Positions 33,000 through 44,990 of a DNA stretch of 48,318 nucleotides are shown in pieces. The stretch lies in NCBI GenBank assembly GCA_051453625.1, contig JBOZIK010000001.1, positions 70,356,089 through 70,404,406 of the forward strand. The letters run 5' to 3'. How positions within the stretch are numbered: position 1 is the stretch's first letter; every line of letters starts with the position of its first letter. A model generated the notes under the pieces. That model was not told the origin of the DNA and searched no databases. It saw only the letters and a program-made list of their open reading frames with translations. This stretch comes from Welwitschia mirabilis. Lineage: Eukaryota; Gnetophyta; Gnetopsida; Welwitschiales. Made by a program: the position numbers and the translations under genes.

Positions 33000-33700
33000 G
33001 CCCAGTTGGACATATGTGGAATAATTGAAGAAAGGCATTCCAGGTACTTTTTATATTGGCCCATGATTTGTAACTTCTATGAATTACCTTGCTTGGTCTC
33101 TGAGCTTTACTATTTTTTTAAGGATCTAAGAAGTACTCTGCTTCACTTGATAGTGTCAAATATTTTTGTGTTTTAGATAATAATCATGAACCCATTTGAT
33201 CCACAAGATGTCTTTTTTGAGGGCCAAATCCCAAAACTATGATAAAATTAGAGCTTTGTTCATCAGTGTGGAATCTATCAAGCCAAGACTGCTTGCACTT
33301 TTGGGTTTTACAAGGGTATGCCAGGTTACAAGGGCCTTCTTAGAGGGGAAATGCAACCCTATCCATAGGAATCTTCTGCATAGGGAGTCGATTTTAATAA
33401 ACAATTTCTTAAGGAGAAGGAAAACTCTACACTAGAAAGAGTTTAGACTCTAAAGTACTGCTTTGACTAGGATGAGTCTTTCAGCATATCATAGGAATTT
33501 TATAGTCTAGGATCTTATTATTTATATTATTCTCAAGATTAAAGGGAGGTAATCTAAGATGGATAATTTCTTGAAGTTAAGAGGCACTCCAAGGTATCTG
33601 ACTAGGAGGGCACCTCCGGTTAAGCCCAATATTTGGAGGTAGAGATTCTTTTACCCTTATGAAATGCCTTAAGAAAAAACTTGGCTCTTGTAAAGATTAG
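33000..33700 (-). pseudogene. LINE ORF2 connection region between RT and zf-RVT
   Basis: Heavily broken. Short segments fit the post-RT part of plant LINEs, for example the approach to the zf-RVT with an F-x-x-YSTYVQLGG piece. Opposite-strand ORFs such as 33196-33435 are shadows. Confidence 0.45.
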
Positions 33701-33709
33701 CCTCAAGAT

Positions 33710-35121
33710 CTAAATAGCTAAAAAGTAACTCAAAGTATGCTTTAAAAAAAGGATAGATGTGTTGTCCCCTTTGCAAAATAAGAAGAGATTGTCTATAAAG
33801 CACAGGTGCAAGATTTTTAATCTATAGGATTTTGGATGAAGATTCAAGTGAGGATTTTCCATTAGTTTATTAAGATCTCTTGATAAGTAATAGATAGGGA
33901 GATAAAGGTTCTCCTTGTCTAAGTCCTCTTTTCCTTGGAAAAAATCTTGAGAGTTATCCATTCACCAAAATTAAAAAGAAAGGGGTGGTGATGTAGGTCA
34001 AAATCCCCTTAATGATTTTGAAGGAAAATCCTAAGCCAATCAATAGATCCTTGAGAAAAGACCATAAAATTAAGTCATAGGATTTCTTAAGGTCTATATT
34101 TAATGCACATCTTGGGCTAATATATTTTCTATTATAGCGCTTGACTAATTCTTAGGCAGGAAGGATGTTATGGNNNNNNNNNNNNNNNNNNNNNNNNNNN
34201 NNNNNNNNNNNNNNNNNNNNNNNNNNNNNNNNNNNNNNNNNNNNNNNNNNNNNNNNNNNNNNNNNNNNNNNNNNNNNNNNNNNNNNNNNNNNNNNNNNNN
34301 NNNNNNNNNNNNNNNNNNNNNNNNNNNNNNNNNNNNNNNNNNNNNNNNNNNNNNNNNNNNNNNNNNNNNNNNNNNNNNNNNNNNNNNNNNNNNNNNNNNN
34401 NNNNNNNNNNNNNNNNNNNNNNNNNNNNNNNNNNNNNNNNNNNNNNNNNNNNNNNNNNNNNNNNNNNNNNNNNNNNNNNNNNNNNNNNNNNNNNNNNNNN
34501 NNNNNNNNNNNNNNNNNNNNNNNNNNNNNNNNNNNNNNNNNNNNNNNNNNNNNNNNNNNNNNNNNNNNNNNNNNNNNNNNNNNNNNNNNNNNNNNNNNNN
34601 NNNNNNNNNNNNNNNNNNNNNNNNNNNNNNNNNNNNNNNNNNNNNNNNNNNNNNNNNNNNNNNNNNNNNNNNNNNNNNNNNNNNNNNNNNNNNNNNNNNN
34701 NNNNNNNNNNNNNNNNNNNNNNNNNNNNNNNNNNNNNNNNNNNNNNNNNNNNNNNNNNNNTAATTATCATCAACTAGAGATCCTATGATGACTTTGAGTC
34801 TCTATGTAATAATGATTACTATAGCTTTATAAATTACATTGCAAGATGTTATTGCCTATAGTCTGAAGCTGTGTTTGGGCAGACGAGTTTAGGGATCAAG
34901 ATGATGGCTATAACATTGATGATTTTTGGCATGTAATAATCTTTGAAGAATTTTTTGATAACTTTACAGACATCTTTAGCAATGATATTCCAAGTGATCT
35001 TGAAGAATTTGGCTAACAACCCATCTGTGCCAGGAGTTTTATCATTATTAATAAAAAAATAAAGGCTTTTTAATTTCGTCTGAGGAGACTGGTTTACATA
35101 ACTCAATGCAATTATCCTCAC
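33710..35121 (-). pseudogene. LINE ORF2 reverse transcriptase, degraded
   Basis: 34849-35121 (90 codons open) is the RT N-terminal part, with INNDKTPGTDGLLAKFFK (family: INDDKAPGPDGFxxxFFK), VIAIILIPK and an SDYR end. After the N-run, about 34030-34170 shows the ELVKxYNRK and ALNIDLKKSYD segments. The latter carries the first catalytic Asp position. 33710-33961 (83 codons open) has EDLDKENLYLPIYY (family: GLRQGDPLSPYLF) and CFIDNLFLFCKGD, where the catalytic FADD box has become FIDN. The enzyme would be inactive from these changes alone. Confidence 0.85.
34174..34760. other. Assembly gap, 587 N, likely about 30 real bases
   Basis: On the minus strand the flanks read RLK-x-IIGSLVDDN and then HNILPA-x-ELV. 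In related LINEs only about ten residues lie between these. Confidence 0.6.
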
Positions 35122-35152
35122 TTAGCTTTGGTCCATCATTTAGAATGTAGTG

Positions 35153-35252
35153 NNNNNNNNNNNNNNNNNNNNNNNNNNNNNNNNNNNNNNNNNNNNNNNN
35201 NNNNNNNNNNNNNNNNNNNNNNNNNNNNNNNNNNNNNNNNNNNNNNNNNNNN
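35153..35252. other. Assembly gap, 100 N, flanked by 54 repeated bases
   Basis: 35098-35152 and 35253-35307 are almost identical. Confidence 0.85.
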
Positions 35253-35329
35253 TAACTCAATGCAATTATCCTCACTTAGCTTTGGTCCATCATTTAGAAT
35301 GGAGTGGTTTATGGGAGAGGTAATGACTT

Positions 35330-36700
35330 CGAAACCTAGAAGATTTTGAAAGAAAGATAATAGATCAAGCTTTATTAAATCTGGATGGACTAGAAATTGG
35401 CCACTATCATCTCGAAGGATTTTGATGAATGAGGAGTGCTTTCTTTATTTTACACAGGCATGGAAGTAAGCTAAGTTTAGATTCCCTTTGTAGGCCCAAT
35501 TAATTTTTTTCTCTTTGTTTAAGAAAGAGAAATTTTTAGGTAAGCAATTTTTTGTAGTTTAAAATAGATAAATGTTCTTTCTTTAAAAGGATGAAGTCAT
35601 TTAGAGAGCTCTCTAGAAGACTTTGAATAGCACTTAGCTCAGATTTAGCAAGCTTAGTTCTTTGGGATAAATCTTTAATGGTGTGGCTAAAATGAGTTTT
35701 GATATCCAAATTTAACTATTTTAGATTTCTATTAAGGTTGATCAAGGAAAAAACTCTAGGAAGTGAAGGTTACTCTTGTTGAATGAAACTATTAAATTTT
35801 TCATGATTACACTAGAATTTACAGAATCTGAAAGGAATGTGAGCCTTGATATTATCATTATAAGAGAAAACAACTAGAGAGTGATTAGACAAACCTAGAG
35901 TTAAGAAGTTTGCATGTGACTAAGAAAAGGTGTCAATTCAATTTTTATTACTCAAAGCTCTATCTAGTTTACATTAAATCCTCTCTATATTTTGGTTCTT
36001 ATCAGACTAAGTAAAGAAACATCCAACACTCTTAGTATACATCAAATAAGTTTTATGGAATAGGGCTTGAAGTTCTTTGATATTCTTGTTTTTGATAGGN
36101 NNNNNNNNNNNNNNNNNNNNNNNNNNNNNNNNNNNNNNNNNNNNNNNNNNNNNNNNNNNNNNNNNNNNNNNNNNNNNNNNNNNNNNNNNNNNNNNNNNNA
36201 TTTTGGTTCTTATCAGACTAAGTAAAGAAACATCCAACACTCTTGACATACGTCAAATAAGTTTTATGGAATAGGGCTTGAAGTTCTTCAATATCCTTGT
36301 TTTTGATAGGAGTGCCATTAATTTTTCCAATGGGTTAACTATGCAATTAAAATCATCTAGAAGAGACTAGGGGATATGGGCTATGTAAGATAATTTGAGT
36401 ACATCCTTTCATAATGGAATTCTATCTTTGGCTTTGTTAAAATCGTACATGAATGAGATCAATAAAATTTTATTTCTATATTTGATTTCACAATGGATTA
36501 TTTGAAGGGAGGAATAAAGACTATAATGTCTACTATTTTTGGATTCCATAAAATAATAATTCTTCCATTAGAAGCTAAGGTAGAATTATGGACATACCTC
36601 TAAGAGAGATATGACATGTAGTTTCTTGTAATTATTTTTACTTTTCCTACTTAAACTTTGGTTTCTAATGCTGCAAAAATGGAAATTTTTAGCTTAGAAA
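35330..36700 (-). pseudogene. LINE ORF2 endonuclease domain, degraded
   Basis: This apurinic-type endonuclease nicks the target DNA. Reading the minus strand across frames gives segments for an ALETKV-like motif, then a PIKNKDIEELQALFHKTYL stretch, SVGCFFTWS-like (family: GxxFTWSN), and IERIQCKLDRALSN (family: RIxxKLDRxLxN). An LSNHSLVVF segment (family: SDHSPxxF) follows, with the catalytic Asp changed to Asn. Then comes FRFCKFWCNHEKF. A helical linker rich in Lys, Leu and Ser leads into RT. A 100-N gap at 36100-36199 has 111 repeated bases on each side. Confidence 0.8.
36100..36199. other. Assembly gap, 100 N, flanked by 111 repeated bases
   Basis: 35989-36099 and 36200-36310 differ at about seven positions. 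Confidence 0.85.
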
Positions 36701-36739
36701 CCATATGCTTAATTTCTTGCTGCTTTGCAGGTGCGTTGA

Positions 36740-37621
36740 GGACCCCTATGTTCTAGTTGGCTATCTGCATTAACCAGGGTTATTTTCAACAAACCCTTTA
36801 CCCCTATCATTGCATAGATTCCTTTGAATTGATCTATTTTTAGAGCTAGAGGATTTTTAAAGGGGGCATATTTATTCTAAAACTTGCTCTGAGGTTAAAG
36901 CAATAAAATAATTTTGCTATGTAGAATTTTACTTTATGAAAGAGGTCTGCATACCTAAAACATTTAGTAGCGAAAGACTCTTTGAGGAAGTTTGGAAGAT
37001 TAAGGATGAAGTACTCGCTTATTCTGATGAGGGAGTTGGGCACTCAGTGGCAGCAAATACACTAGACTGATATAGATCTGAGGATGGGGAATTGGGATCT
37101 TTGGCATGGGAGTTGTCTGAAGCCTGAGGAATAGATTCGTATGCTTGAATGAAAAATTTCTTGTGGATTTCTGAGCATGAACTTGAGCTGGGTGTTGTCT
37201 ATTATCACTTTTCACAGGTTTTCAAAAAGGGACTGGTCCTTTTTTGCATACATCAGAGCTGTGACCAAAGCAAATGTAGTGGGCACATTTGGTAGGTTCC
37301 ACTCGTATTCTATCATTTCTTTTAGCTATTTGCCTTTAGGTCCCTTTATGGTAACAGAGGAGGAAATCTCGTATTTAGGTGAGATCTCGATACAAAATCT
37401 TATGAAGCTCAGTTTTCCTTGCATCACTATTATGCCATTAGTGTAGATGGGTTTACCAATGATGCTAGCAATCTTAGATAGAACTTTACATACCAGAGGT
37501 GCAAGTTGAGGTAGGGGAGCTTTACCCATACTAGAATTTTTGTGATTTTATCTGCTTCAATTGTTGTTCCAAGTGTCCATGTCTTTAGAATTAGTGGTCT
37601 ATTCTCAAATGACCATGGTCC
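36740..37621 (-). pseudogene. LINE ORF1, contig-end copy 1 (partial)
   Basis: It contains the tail of the DUF4283 domain and an EPTKCAHYICFGH-type zinc knuckle (CX2CX4HX4C, zf-CCHC_4). A proline/histidine/glutamine-rich tail follows, of which 37000-37215 is open for 71 codons. ORF1 proteins bind LINE RNA. It is repeated at 37722-38781 with about 5% difference. Confidence 0.75.
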
Positions 37622-37721
37622 NNNNNNNNNNNNNNNNNNNNNNNNNNNNNNNNNNNNNNNNNNNNNNNNNNNNNNNNNNNNNNNNNNNNNNNNNNNNNNN
37701 NNNNNNNNNNNNNNNNNNNNN
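37622..37721. other. Assembly gap, 100 N, flanked by about 1.07 kb repeated sequence
   Basis: 36543-37621 and 37722-38781 are the same region, including the start of the endonuclease. A LINE should have this once. Confidence 0.85.
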
Positions 37722-37939
37722 ATTCCATAAAATAATAATTCTTCCATTAGAAGCTAAGGTAGAATTATGGACATACCTCTAGGAGAGATATGACATGTAG
37801 TTTCTTGTAATTATTTTTACTTTTCCTACTTGAACTTTGGTTTCTAATGCTGCAAAAATGGAAATTTTTAGCTCAAAAATAATACGCTTGATTTCTTACT
37901 GCTTTGCAAGTGCATTAAGGTCCCTTATGTTCTAGTTGG

Positions 37940-39438
37940 CTATCTGCATTAACCAGGGTTATTTTCAACAATCCCTCTACCCCTACCATTGCATAGCTTC
38001 CTTTGAATTGATCTATTTAAAGGGGGCATATTTATTCTAAAACTTTCTCTGAGGTTAAAGTAATAAAATGTAGAATTTTACTTTATAAAAGAGGTCTGCA
38101 TACCTGAAACATTTAGTAGCGAAATACTCTTTGAGGAAGTTTGGAAGATCAAGGATGAAGTACTTGCTTATTCTGATGAGGGCATTGGGCACTCAGTGGC
38201 AGTGGATACACTAGACTGATACAGATTTGAGGATTGGGAATTGGGATCTTTGGCATGGGAGTTGTCTAAAGCCTGAGGAATAGATTTGTATGCTTGAATG
38301 AAAAATTTCTTGCGGGTTCCTGAGCATGAACTTGAGCTGGGTGTTGTCTATTATCACTTTTCACAGGTCTCCAAAAAGGGGCTGGTCCTTTTTTGCATAC
38401 ATCAGAGCTATGACCAAAGTAAATGTAGTGGACACATTTGGTAGGTTTGCACTTGTATTCTATCATTTCTTTTAGCTATTTGTCTTTAGGTCCCTTCATG
38501 GTAACAGAGGAGGAAAGCTCATNNNNNNNNNNTTTAGGTAAGATCTCAATACAAAATCTTATGAAGCTCAGTCTTCCTTGCATCACTATTATGCCATTAG
38601 TGCAGATGGATTTAACAATGATGCTAGCAATCTTAGATAGAATCTTTGCATACCAGAGGTGCAAGTTGAGGTAGGGGAACTTTACCCATACTGGAATTTT
38701 TGTGATTCTATCTACTTCAATTGTTGTTCTAAGTATCCATGTCTTTAGAATTAGTGGTCTATTGTCAAATGACCATGGTCCCCTCTCTAGGAATTTTTAC
38801 ATTTTGTTATTGATTTGAAACNNNNNNNNNNNNNNNNNNNNNNNNNNNNNNNNNNNNNNNNNNNNNNNNNNNNNNNNNNNNNNNNNNNNNNNNNNNNNNN
38901 NNNNNNNNNNNNNNNNNNNNNATTTTTACATTTTGTTATTGATTTGAAACTTGAATATGAGTGTTCCTCTTTCAATTTGAAACACTGAGACTTGTGATTC
39001 GTTACTCCACTGGTTGTGAACATAGCTCTAAACCCTAAGGATATGAGGTTTTAGGCCATAGACAAAGCCAATTAATGAGTTTTACCACATTGAGGATCAA
39101 GTATCCACTCTTGCTCATTTATGTTAATTTTCATTGCTGAAAATTATTGTGGATGGAACTCTAGTGATAATTCTGATTCCGCATTTCTGTTTTGTGCAAT
39201 AATATTTGTCCATGAATCTATTTTTGATTGAGACTTTTCTATCTAGAAAGGAGGATTGATGCCTTTTGAGTCCATCTGAGTGGATATGCCCTAGGGTTTG
39301 AGAGGGCAAGGTCGCATGACATAGTGCAGGGAGATAGGCACCATTCATATGTGACACAATGTAGCATAGTGTGCATTCTCTAGAAGAGTAGTTTTCACAC
39401 TTTCCCATTCCTTCATTTTTTAGAATAGTATTAATCAT
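37940..39438 (-). pseudogene. LINE ORF1, contig-end copy 2 with N-terminal part
   Basis: 39124-39438 is an open 104-codon piece that may be the ORF1 start (CENYSSREC...). It is followed by a DUF4283 domain: NSLIGFVYG, a FQIN-type strand, LERGPWSF-x-NRPL, and a segment ending in LHLWY. Then comes a zinc knuckle at 38370-38466 (KPTKCVHYIYFGHSSDVCKK), a clear CX2CX4HX4C variant. A 10-N run (38523-38532) and a 100-N run (38822-38921, 29 identical bases on both sides) interrupt it. Confidence 0.75.
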
Positions 39439-39450
39439 CTATTTTCTATA

Positions 39451-42180
39451 TATATGAATGTGTTCTTTGATTTGTTGGGATTAATCTAAGGATAATTGAC
39501 TTAATAAGAATAAGAGAACTCTTTTAAAGTAGAGGTACATGTAGAAGAAAATGTTAGATGTTACTTCAACCTACCAGAGAAATTTATAAGGATACTCATG
39601 GTGTTTTATTATTGCTTAATGATTTCTTTTTCCTACTATTACATAACCTGTAGTCCTAAAATTTTGATGTCAATCATAATTCCTTTCATTTTTCTCCTTT
39701 TTAAAAAATATTTTTTCTTCAATTAATTATGATTAATAGGAAGAAGAATGAAAAGCGATTAAGATATAATATTAGAAGGAATTATAGAATTTTTATTACA
39801 CTTTGTCTAACTTTATTTTCTACTATACTCTTTCTAACTTATTTTACATGAAAATTATGAAGTTTAAAGAAATATTATTATGTTTAATTTATGTAATGGT
39901 TGGAAAGTATTTTCCTTGGTAATTGTTTTAAAGATTTAATAATGCATTGAATTTATTTCTCCTAAAACTTATAGTAGATGGATGCTTAATAAATTATTAG
40001 TTTACAATCATTTTTGTTTAAATGTGTATAATTTTTAAACAATGCTTCTTCCTTTTCTTTAACTAGTAACCTTTTGCATTCATTATCATCATATCTGATT
40101 TATCCTAATAAGAAGACATAATATTTTTCAATATTCTAATTTAAAAAGTTTAAGATTAATTTTCTGTACAATGCAAATGTTAAGTGGTAGGAAAAAACTA
40201 GGAACCATACAACTACTTACATAGTCCATTTTATACATTTATACTCTATTTTATACTTTTTTTTGATCTATTAATAAGAGAATTGCATCTAATTATTTCT
40301 AAAGCTTAAAAATCACTAAAAGGATTCATGTTGGATATTTGTAAATGCTATTTATTATGGAAACATATTAGAAAGACTTATGATAGAACATTACAATACA
40401 TTATTTCTTATAATAGTAAGATAACGTCATCTAGTTTTTATCCAATGATTTTTAATGCTTAAAGAATATTAAAAATTTTTTCTAGTATTAATAATATAAG
40501 ATTATGTACCCCAAGGATAGTATGCTTTAAACACATCATTTGGCATTACATTAAAATATAAATATTAACTTTGAATCATGAAAAGAATTAATGAGACATT
40601 CAGTAAGGTACAAAAAGGTATGAGTAGCTCTTCTCACCGTAACCCCTTAAACCATATGATTTTCTTATAATAGAAAGGTATTTAGAGGAAGTAACTATTA
40701 AAAAATTCATGAAGACTTTGAATGATGCCTTTAAAGCTCAACTTGGATGAACTATAGTCAAAGTTATGCTTAATGTACATTTTAAGCTCTAACAATAATG
40801 AATCATCTAAGTAACGCTTCCTAGAATTTTGGTTTTGCATTGGTTTTATTTCTTTTTTCATTTGTCATGTCATTTTTTTACATGCATTATTTATAAAAAT
40901 GAGGAACATGTTAACAAGAACAAAATTCTTAGTCATGGGTGTCTAGTCAATAGAATACCCATTGTAGTTATCAAAGGATATTTAAGATAGCATTACAGAG
41001 ATATATCATGTAGGTTTATCATATGATATTAAATATGAAAAGTAGCTATTTGATTTACAATAGGGTTGTGGGGATAGATAGGTTACCAATAAAGAGGAAA
41101 GAGAAAAGTTTTTATTTTTTTAGATATAATAGATATATATAATAAAGAAATTAACTTGAAATTTCATCTAACTCAAGAAAATAAAGAAAGTGTTAGGTTA
41201 TGGCATGAAACATTTTCATATAAAAAATAATATGAGGAATAAATTCCTCTCATAAGTGAACTTCAATTACCTTACATGCTAGAAAAGATGAATGAATATT
41301 CTTGTAAAACATTGTTGTTATCGATTTAACCTAAATATGAGATATGTTTAACATTATTTTTTAGTAAGCTATTTGATGTGAGCTTAAAGTGAGCTTATAA
41401 ACCTAGGAAGAACAAATAAACACAAACAGTTTAAAAAAGAATATCATATTCGCTAACAAAAAATAAGGACCATAAATTTATAGTCTTGTTTATAGTATGA
41501 AAAAACTTTATGTCTCTCTTATCATAACTCAAACTTAGACTTAGAGTATAATAAAATAGAATAGAATACAAAGAAACTTTATTTTAATCTCTTCCAAGGA
41601 AACCTAAGAGTATCTAACATCTATCTCTTTTCTAGTGCTTGAATTCTGTTGGTTGATCACATGTTTATGAAGCTTTCTCTTGTTTTTCAATATCATCAAA
41701 GTATTTTAATTTGTTATTAATTTAAACACTTTAAATTTTATTTACTTTTTTCTTTGAATTTCCTATTTACTAGGTAATTCAAGTAGTTTAGGAAAATTAT
41801 GTTAATAATTTAGTCAATTATGTAATCAATAAAGTCATCTAGATAACTCTTAGAGAAACTTCTAAAATATTCATCATAGTTAGATAAAATAAATAAAAAT
41901 TTAAACAATGGATAGGAAATGGAAAATTTTATTTAAAAACAAAAGAATATGTTTGAAAACTTTTTGTTAAGTTACTTGTTAAAACATATCCATCCAAACA
42001 TGATAGGAATATAAAAATGCACAATGTTATGTGGATGCTCCTACATCATTTCCTTCACCTTGAATATAAAATAAAATATTAAATGATAGCATCACGTAAA
42101 TTTTAAATAATTTTCCATTATTATTAAATCATCCATCTTATTTCTATAATATATTTTAATTTGTACTTAATTATGTACTT
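39451..42180. other. AT-rich region with no recognised feature
   Basis: I see no coding homology on either strand, no long direct repeat and no RNA gene. It lies on the 3' side of the minus-strand gypsy integrase, so part may be a decayed 3' LTR, but no matching 5' partner was found by eye. Confidence 0.5.
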
Positions 42181-42189
42181 ATTCTTCTT

Positions 42190-43010
42190 ACTTTTTTCTC
42201 CTTAACATTAACAATCGCAAGAGAGCTTTTCTTTAGAAAATTTCTCTAATCCAAGTATTCATTTGGATCTCCATTATATGGTTATACATATGTGATGTTA
42301 AAAAGAAAAGAGACACTCACACCATTGGTTAATTCAAGTTCATGTGCATTTTCATTAATCTTCTTTCTATTTGATGGGCTCCATCTTCTTATACTTTAAC
42401 TTTTATCTCTAGTAATTTAGGAATCTATGCTTTTCAAATTATATCATAATCAATTATTCTTCTTGAACTTCTAGAAATTTCCTTTTGAAATTAGCATGCT
42501 TCTTGTGGTTTTCATTATTTTTGATTAGTTCCTTAGCCATAAGTTAATGAAATTACATCATTTGATTAGCAAAATCATCAACTAAAAAAAGGAATACCAC
42601 TGATATTTCTCATCAAACTTGATTCTTTTGGATGCCTCTCATAAACTATCTCAAAAGAAAAATTGCTAGTAGTTCTCTTGAAGGAATTGTTAAAATCAAA
42701 TTCAACATCATGTAACTTCATTTTTCATTAGTTAGAATTATCTTTACATAAATATCTTAAAACATTTTCAAGGATCCAATTTACAACTTTAGTTTTTCCA
42801 TTCATTTGAGGATGATGTGACTAGTCTTATAATTAGATTTCTAGTAACTTCCATAATTTCTAATAATATTTAATATTATATCATCAAATCTCATAACTTC
42901 TTAAAAGAATACATTAGCAATATTTAATGTATTAATGGTTTTTTAAAGTAGATAAAATAAGCTATTTCAACATATCTATATACAATAAGAAGTATTGCAT
43001 TATTACCTAT
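42190..43010 (-). pseudogene. Ty3/gypsy integrase, degraded
   Basis: On the minus strand, from 43007 downward, the translation gives a segment for DRFSKMAHFIPxKK (here YRYVEIAYFIYFKK). An INxxNIANVFF stretch follows (family: DASxIAxLFFxEVVRLHG), then HPQMNGKTKVVN at about 42790-42825 (family: HPQTDGQTEVVN), and VEFDFNNSFKRTTSNFSFEIVYERHP (family: AEFAYNxSxxxSTGxSPFEIVYGxxP). Next are DFANQM and a KKHANFKRK stretch of the C-terminal part. The agreement is extensive although several stops intervene. The RT and RNase H expected at higher coordinates were not recognisable. Confidence 0.8.
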
Positions 43011-44720
43011 TAAGAATGAGATTTAATTGTATTTTATGTATGAAATCATGTTAAGGATCTAAATAGGTAAAAAAATTTTAAATTATTTTTCAAATTAGCT
43101 TAGATGTATTAAAAACAAATTCCAAAAATTGAACTTGTAAAGAATTAGAGTTATAAGTAAACTTTGGAAGAATAATTTACATTGGTTTATGATAAATAGT
43201 TATATATTAGATAATCTTAAAATATATTGGAGGAAATAGTCTTAATATGACCCTAAACATGTCTGTTATGTATTCTAAAATGAAAATATTATTTTATACT
43301 ATATAACCTCAGGTGGTGGTATACATACACAGAATGGATATATAAACTAATGTCCTTCTTATGAAGAAATATATATTCTAACTTGAATTATTTTATTAGG
43401 TATCTGTGCTTAGAGAATTTTATAATTATTTAAAACCTTTTGGCTATAGGAGTACTTCTTTAATACATTATCATCTTCAAATTTTTCTAAGGCTAAGGAT
43501 TTAGTACAAATAATTAAATAAAAACTACAAAAAATAATTTTTATCTTATGGGATTCACTAAACTGATTTAATGCCTAATATCTTTATTTATTAACATATT
43601 ATTATTTGAGATGCAACTATTTACCTTATTAGTAAAAATTTCTTGTGCTAAAATCATTATTTTGATTCTTTTATTTCTTCTAACTACTATAATTAATGAT
43701 ATGTACTATGGCTGGAATTACTTCATTTCTTTCTTGATTTTATAAAATGCCAATAAATCTATTGAATTGCAACAACTATACTTAATGATATGCATTATGG
43801 TTGGCTTTATTCCATTCTATTCTTATTTTTGAAAATTCTGAGAACTTATTAAATATGTGACGATTAATGATGAGTAATGCATCTTTTTCATGGCTATTTT
43901 CTACTCAATTTTGATAATAAATTATTAGTATTTATTGAGAATTTACTATTATTGTTATAAAATATGAATTGTACCTAGTAATTAGGTAAAATATTTATTG
44001 GAAATTATAGAATCATAATTATATTTATGAGAAATATAGTAGATTCTTAATTCCTTCATGCTATTATTAGTAGAAGTCATTTTCATTTAGTTTAGATGTT
44101 TCAAAAACTTTTTAGCCTTAAATTATAGAGTTCTTAAGTCTTTAAAGATTAATGAGTGGTAATTTTAAATTTTAAAAAAGTTAACCTTGAAGTATACATA
44201 TGGTTCTAGGAATTTCTTACATCTTTTATATGGTTTAGGGTCTTATTCTTATATATCTTGTAAGACTTTCATATTATCTTGTAATGTTTCTTACATGTTT
44301 TCATGAAAAATATGTTAAATTCTTACTCTCTTATTTCATGATTTATTATTTATTTTAAATAATTTCTAGATTTACTCTTCATTTGAATATCCTATAATGC
44401 TCATTAATTTACTTTTATGGTTCTCAGAATTTTTTGAATCTCTTGTATGGCTCTTATCATCATCTTACTCGTCTTTTATATGATTCAAAATATTTCCTTA
44501 TGTACTTAATTTACGTTTAATTTAAACTTGCCCTTATATTGTTATAATTTGTGTTCTATAAATTTTGTATGAATCTAGCTTTCATGTATGATTGAACACA
44601 CTATTTTCATTTTGATACTTTGTGAATTATTTTTGATACTTAATAAGTTAAACTTATAAATGTAATATTGCTCTCTTGATGTTAAACACATATTTTATAG
44701 AATGTTTAAGTTTCATTTAA
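43011..44720. other. AT-rich region upstream of the gypsy integrase
   Basis: RT and RNase H would be expected here on the minus strand but cannot be recognised. Two imperfect copies of a roughly 90-bp segment lie at 43684-43860. A roughly 55-bp segment (TATGGTTCT...) occurs near 44198 and again near 44416. Confidence 0.45.
43684..43860. repeat. Two imperfect tandem copies of about 90 bp
   Basis: Both copies begin with a stretch resembling CTTAATGATATG-x-A-TATGG-TGG, followed by TT-C-ATTTCTTTCTT-like sequence. A third, weaker copy may follow at about 43863. Confidence 0.55.
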
Positions 44721-44727
44721 ATAAATA

Positions 44728-44990
44728 AAGACCTATAAATCACCAATATGAGATAGTGGAATGTGAAAAATCATATGTCACTGACACAAGGCAATGGTAA
44801 GTGAAAACCCATAGATCACCAACAAAGTTAGTGAAAATGAAAAATGACAGATCACAAACATGAGGTTCTAATAAGTGAAAATCCATGATCATTGATAAAA
44901 TATAATGAAATTAAAAAATCATAAATCATTAATATGATGTAGTGATAAGTGAAAATACATAGATCACAAATGTGAGGTATTAAAATATAG
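44728..44990. repeat. Minisatellite, about seven degenerate units of 30-44 bp
   Basis: Units start with GTGAAAA, contain CATAGATCAC, and often end in ATGAGGTA followed by ATAA. Starts are near 44728, 44763, 44801, 44831, 44875, 44907 and 44949. Alternating shorter and longer units suggest a dimer of about 74 bp as the higher-order repeat. Confidence 0.7.

Larger units (their letters stand above)
30776..39450 (-). mobile_element. Nearly complete plant LINE, with parts represented twice
   Basis: On the minus strand the order is ORF1 (DUF4283 plus CCHC), ORF2 endonuclease, reverse transcriptase, zf-RVT, C-terminal part, and a run of 11 T's on the plus strand (30776-30786) that would be the poly(A) tail. 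Five 100-N gaps inside it are flanked by overlapping sequence. The 587-N run hides only about 30 bases of coding sequence. True length is therefore nearer 6 kb than 8.7 kb. Target-site duplications were not found. Confidence 0.8.

Noticed and set aside
33196-33435. Plus-strand ORFs across the minus-strand LINE (also 37177-37446 and 38438-38674)
   Set aside because: They are shadows of LINE ORF1 and ORF2, whose domains read on the minus strand.
39451-42180. Host gene or RNA gene in the longest unannotated stretch
   Set aside because: No coding homology, splice-consistent exon chain, tRNA-like fold or conserved RNA motif could be recognised.
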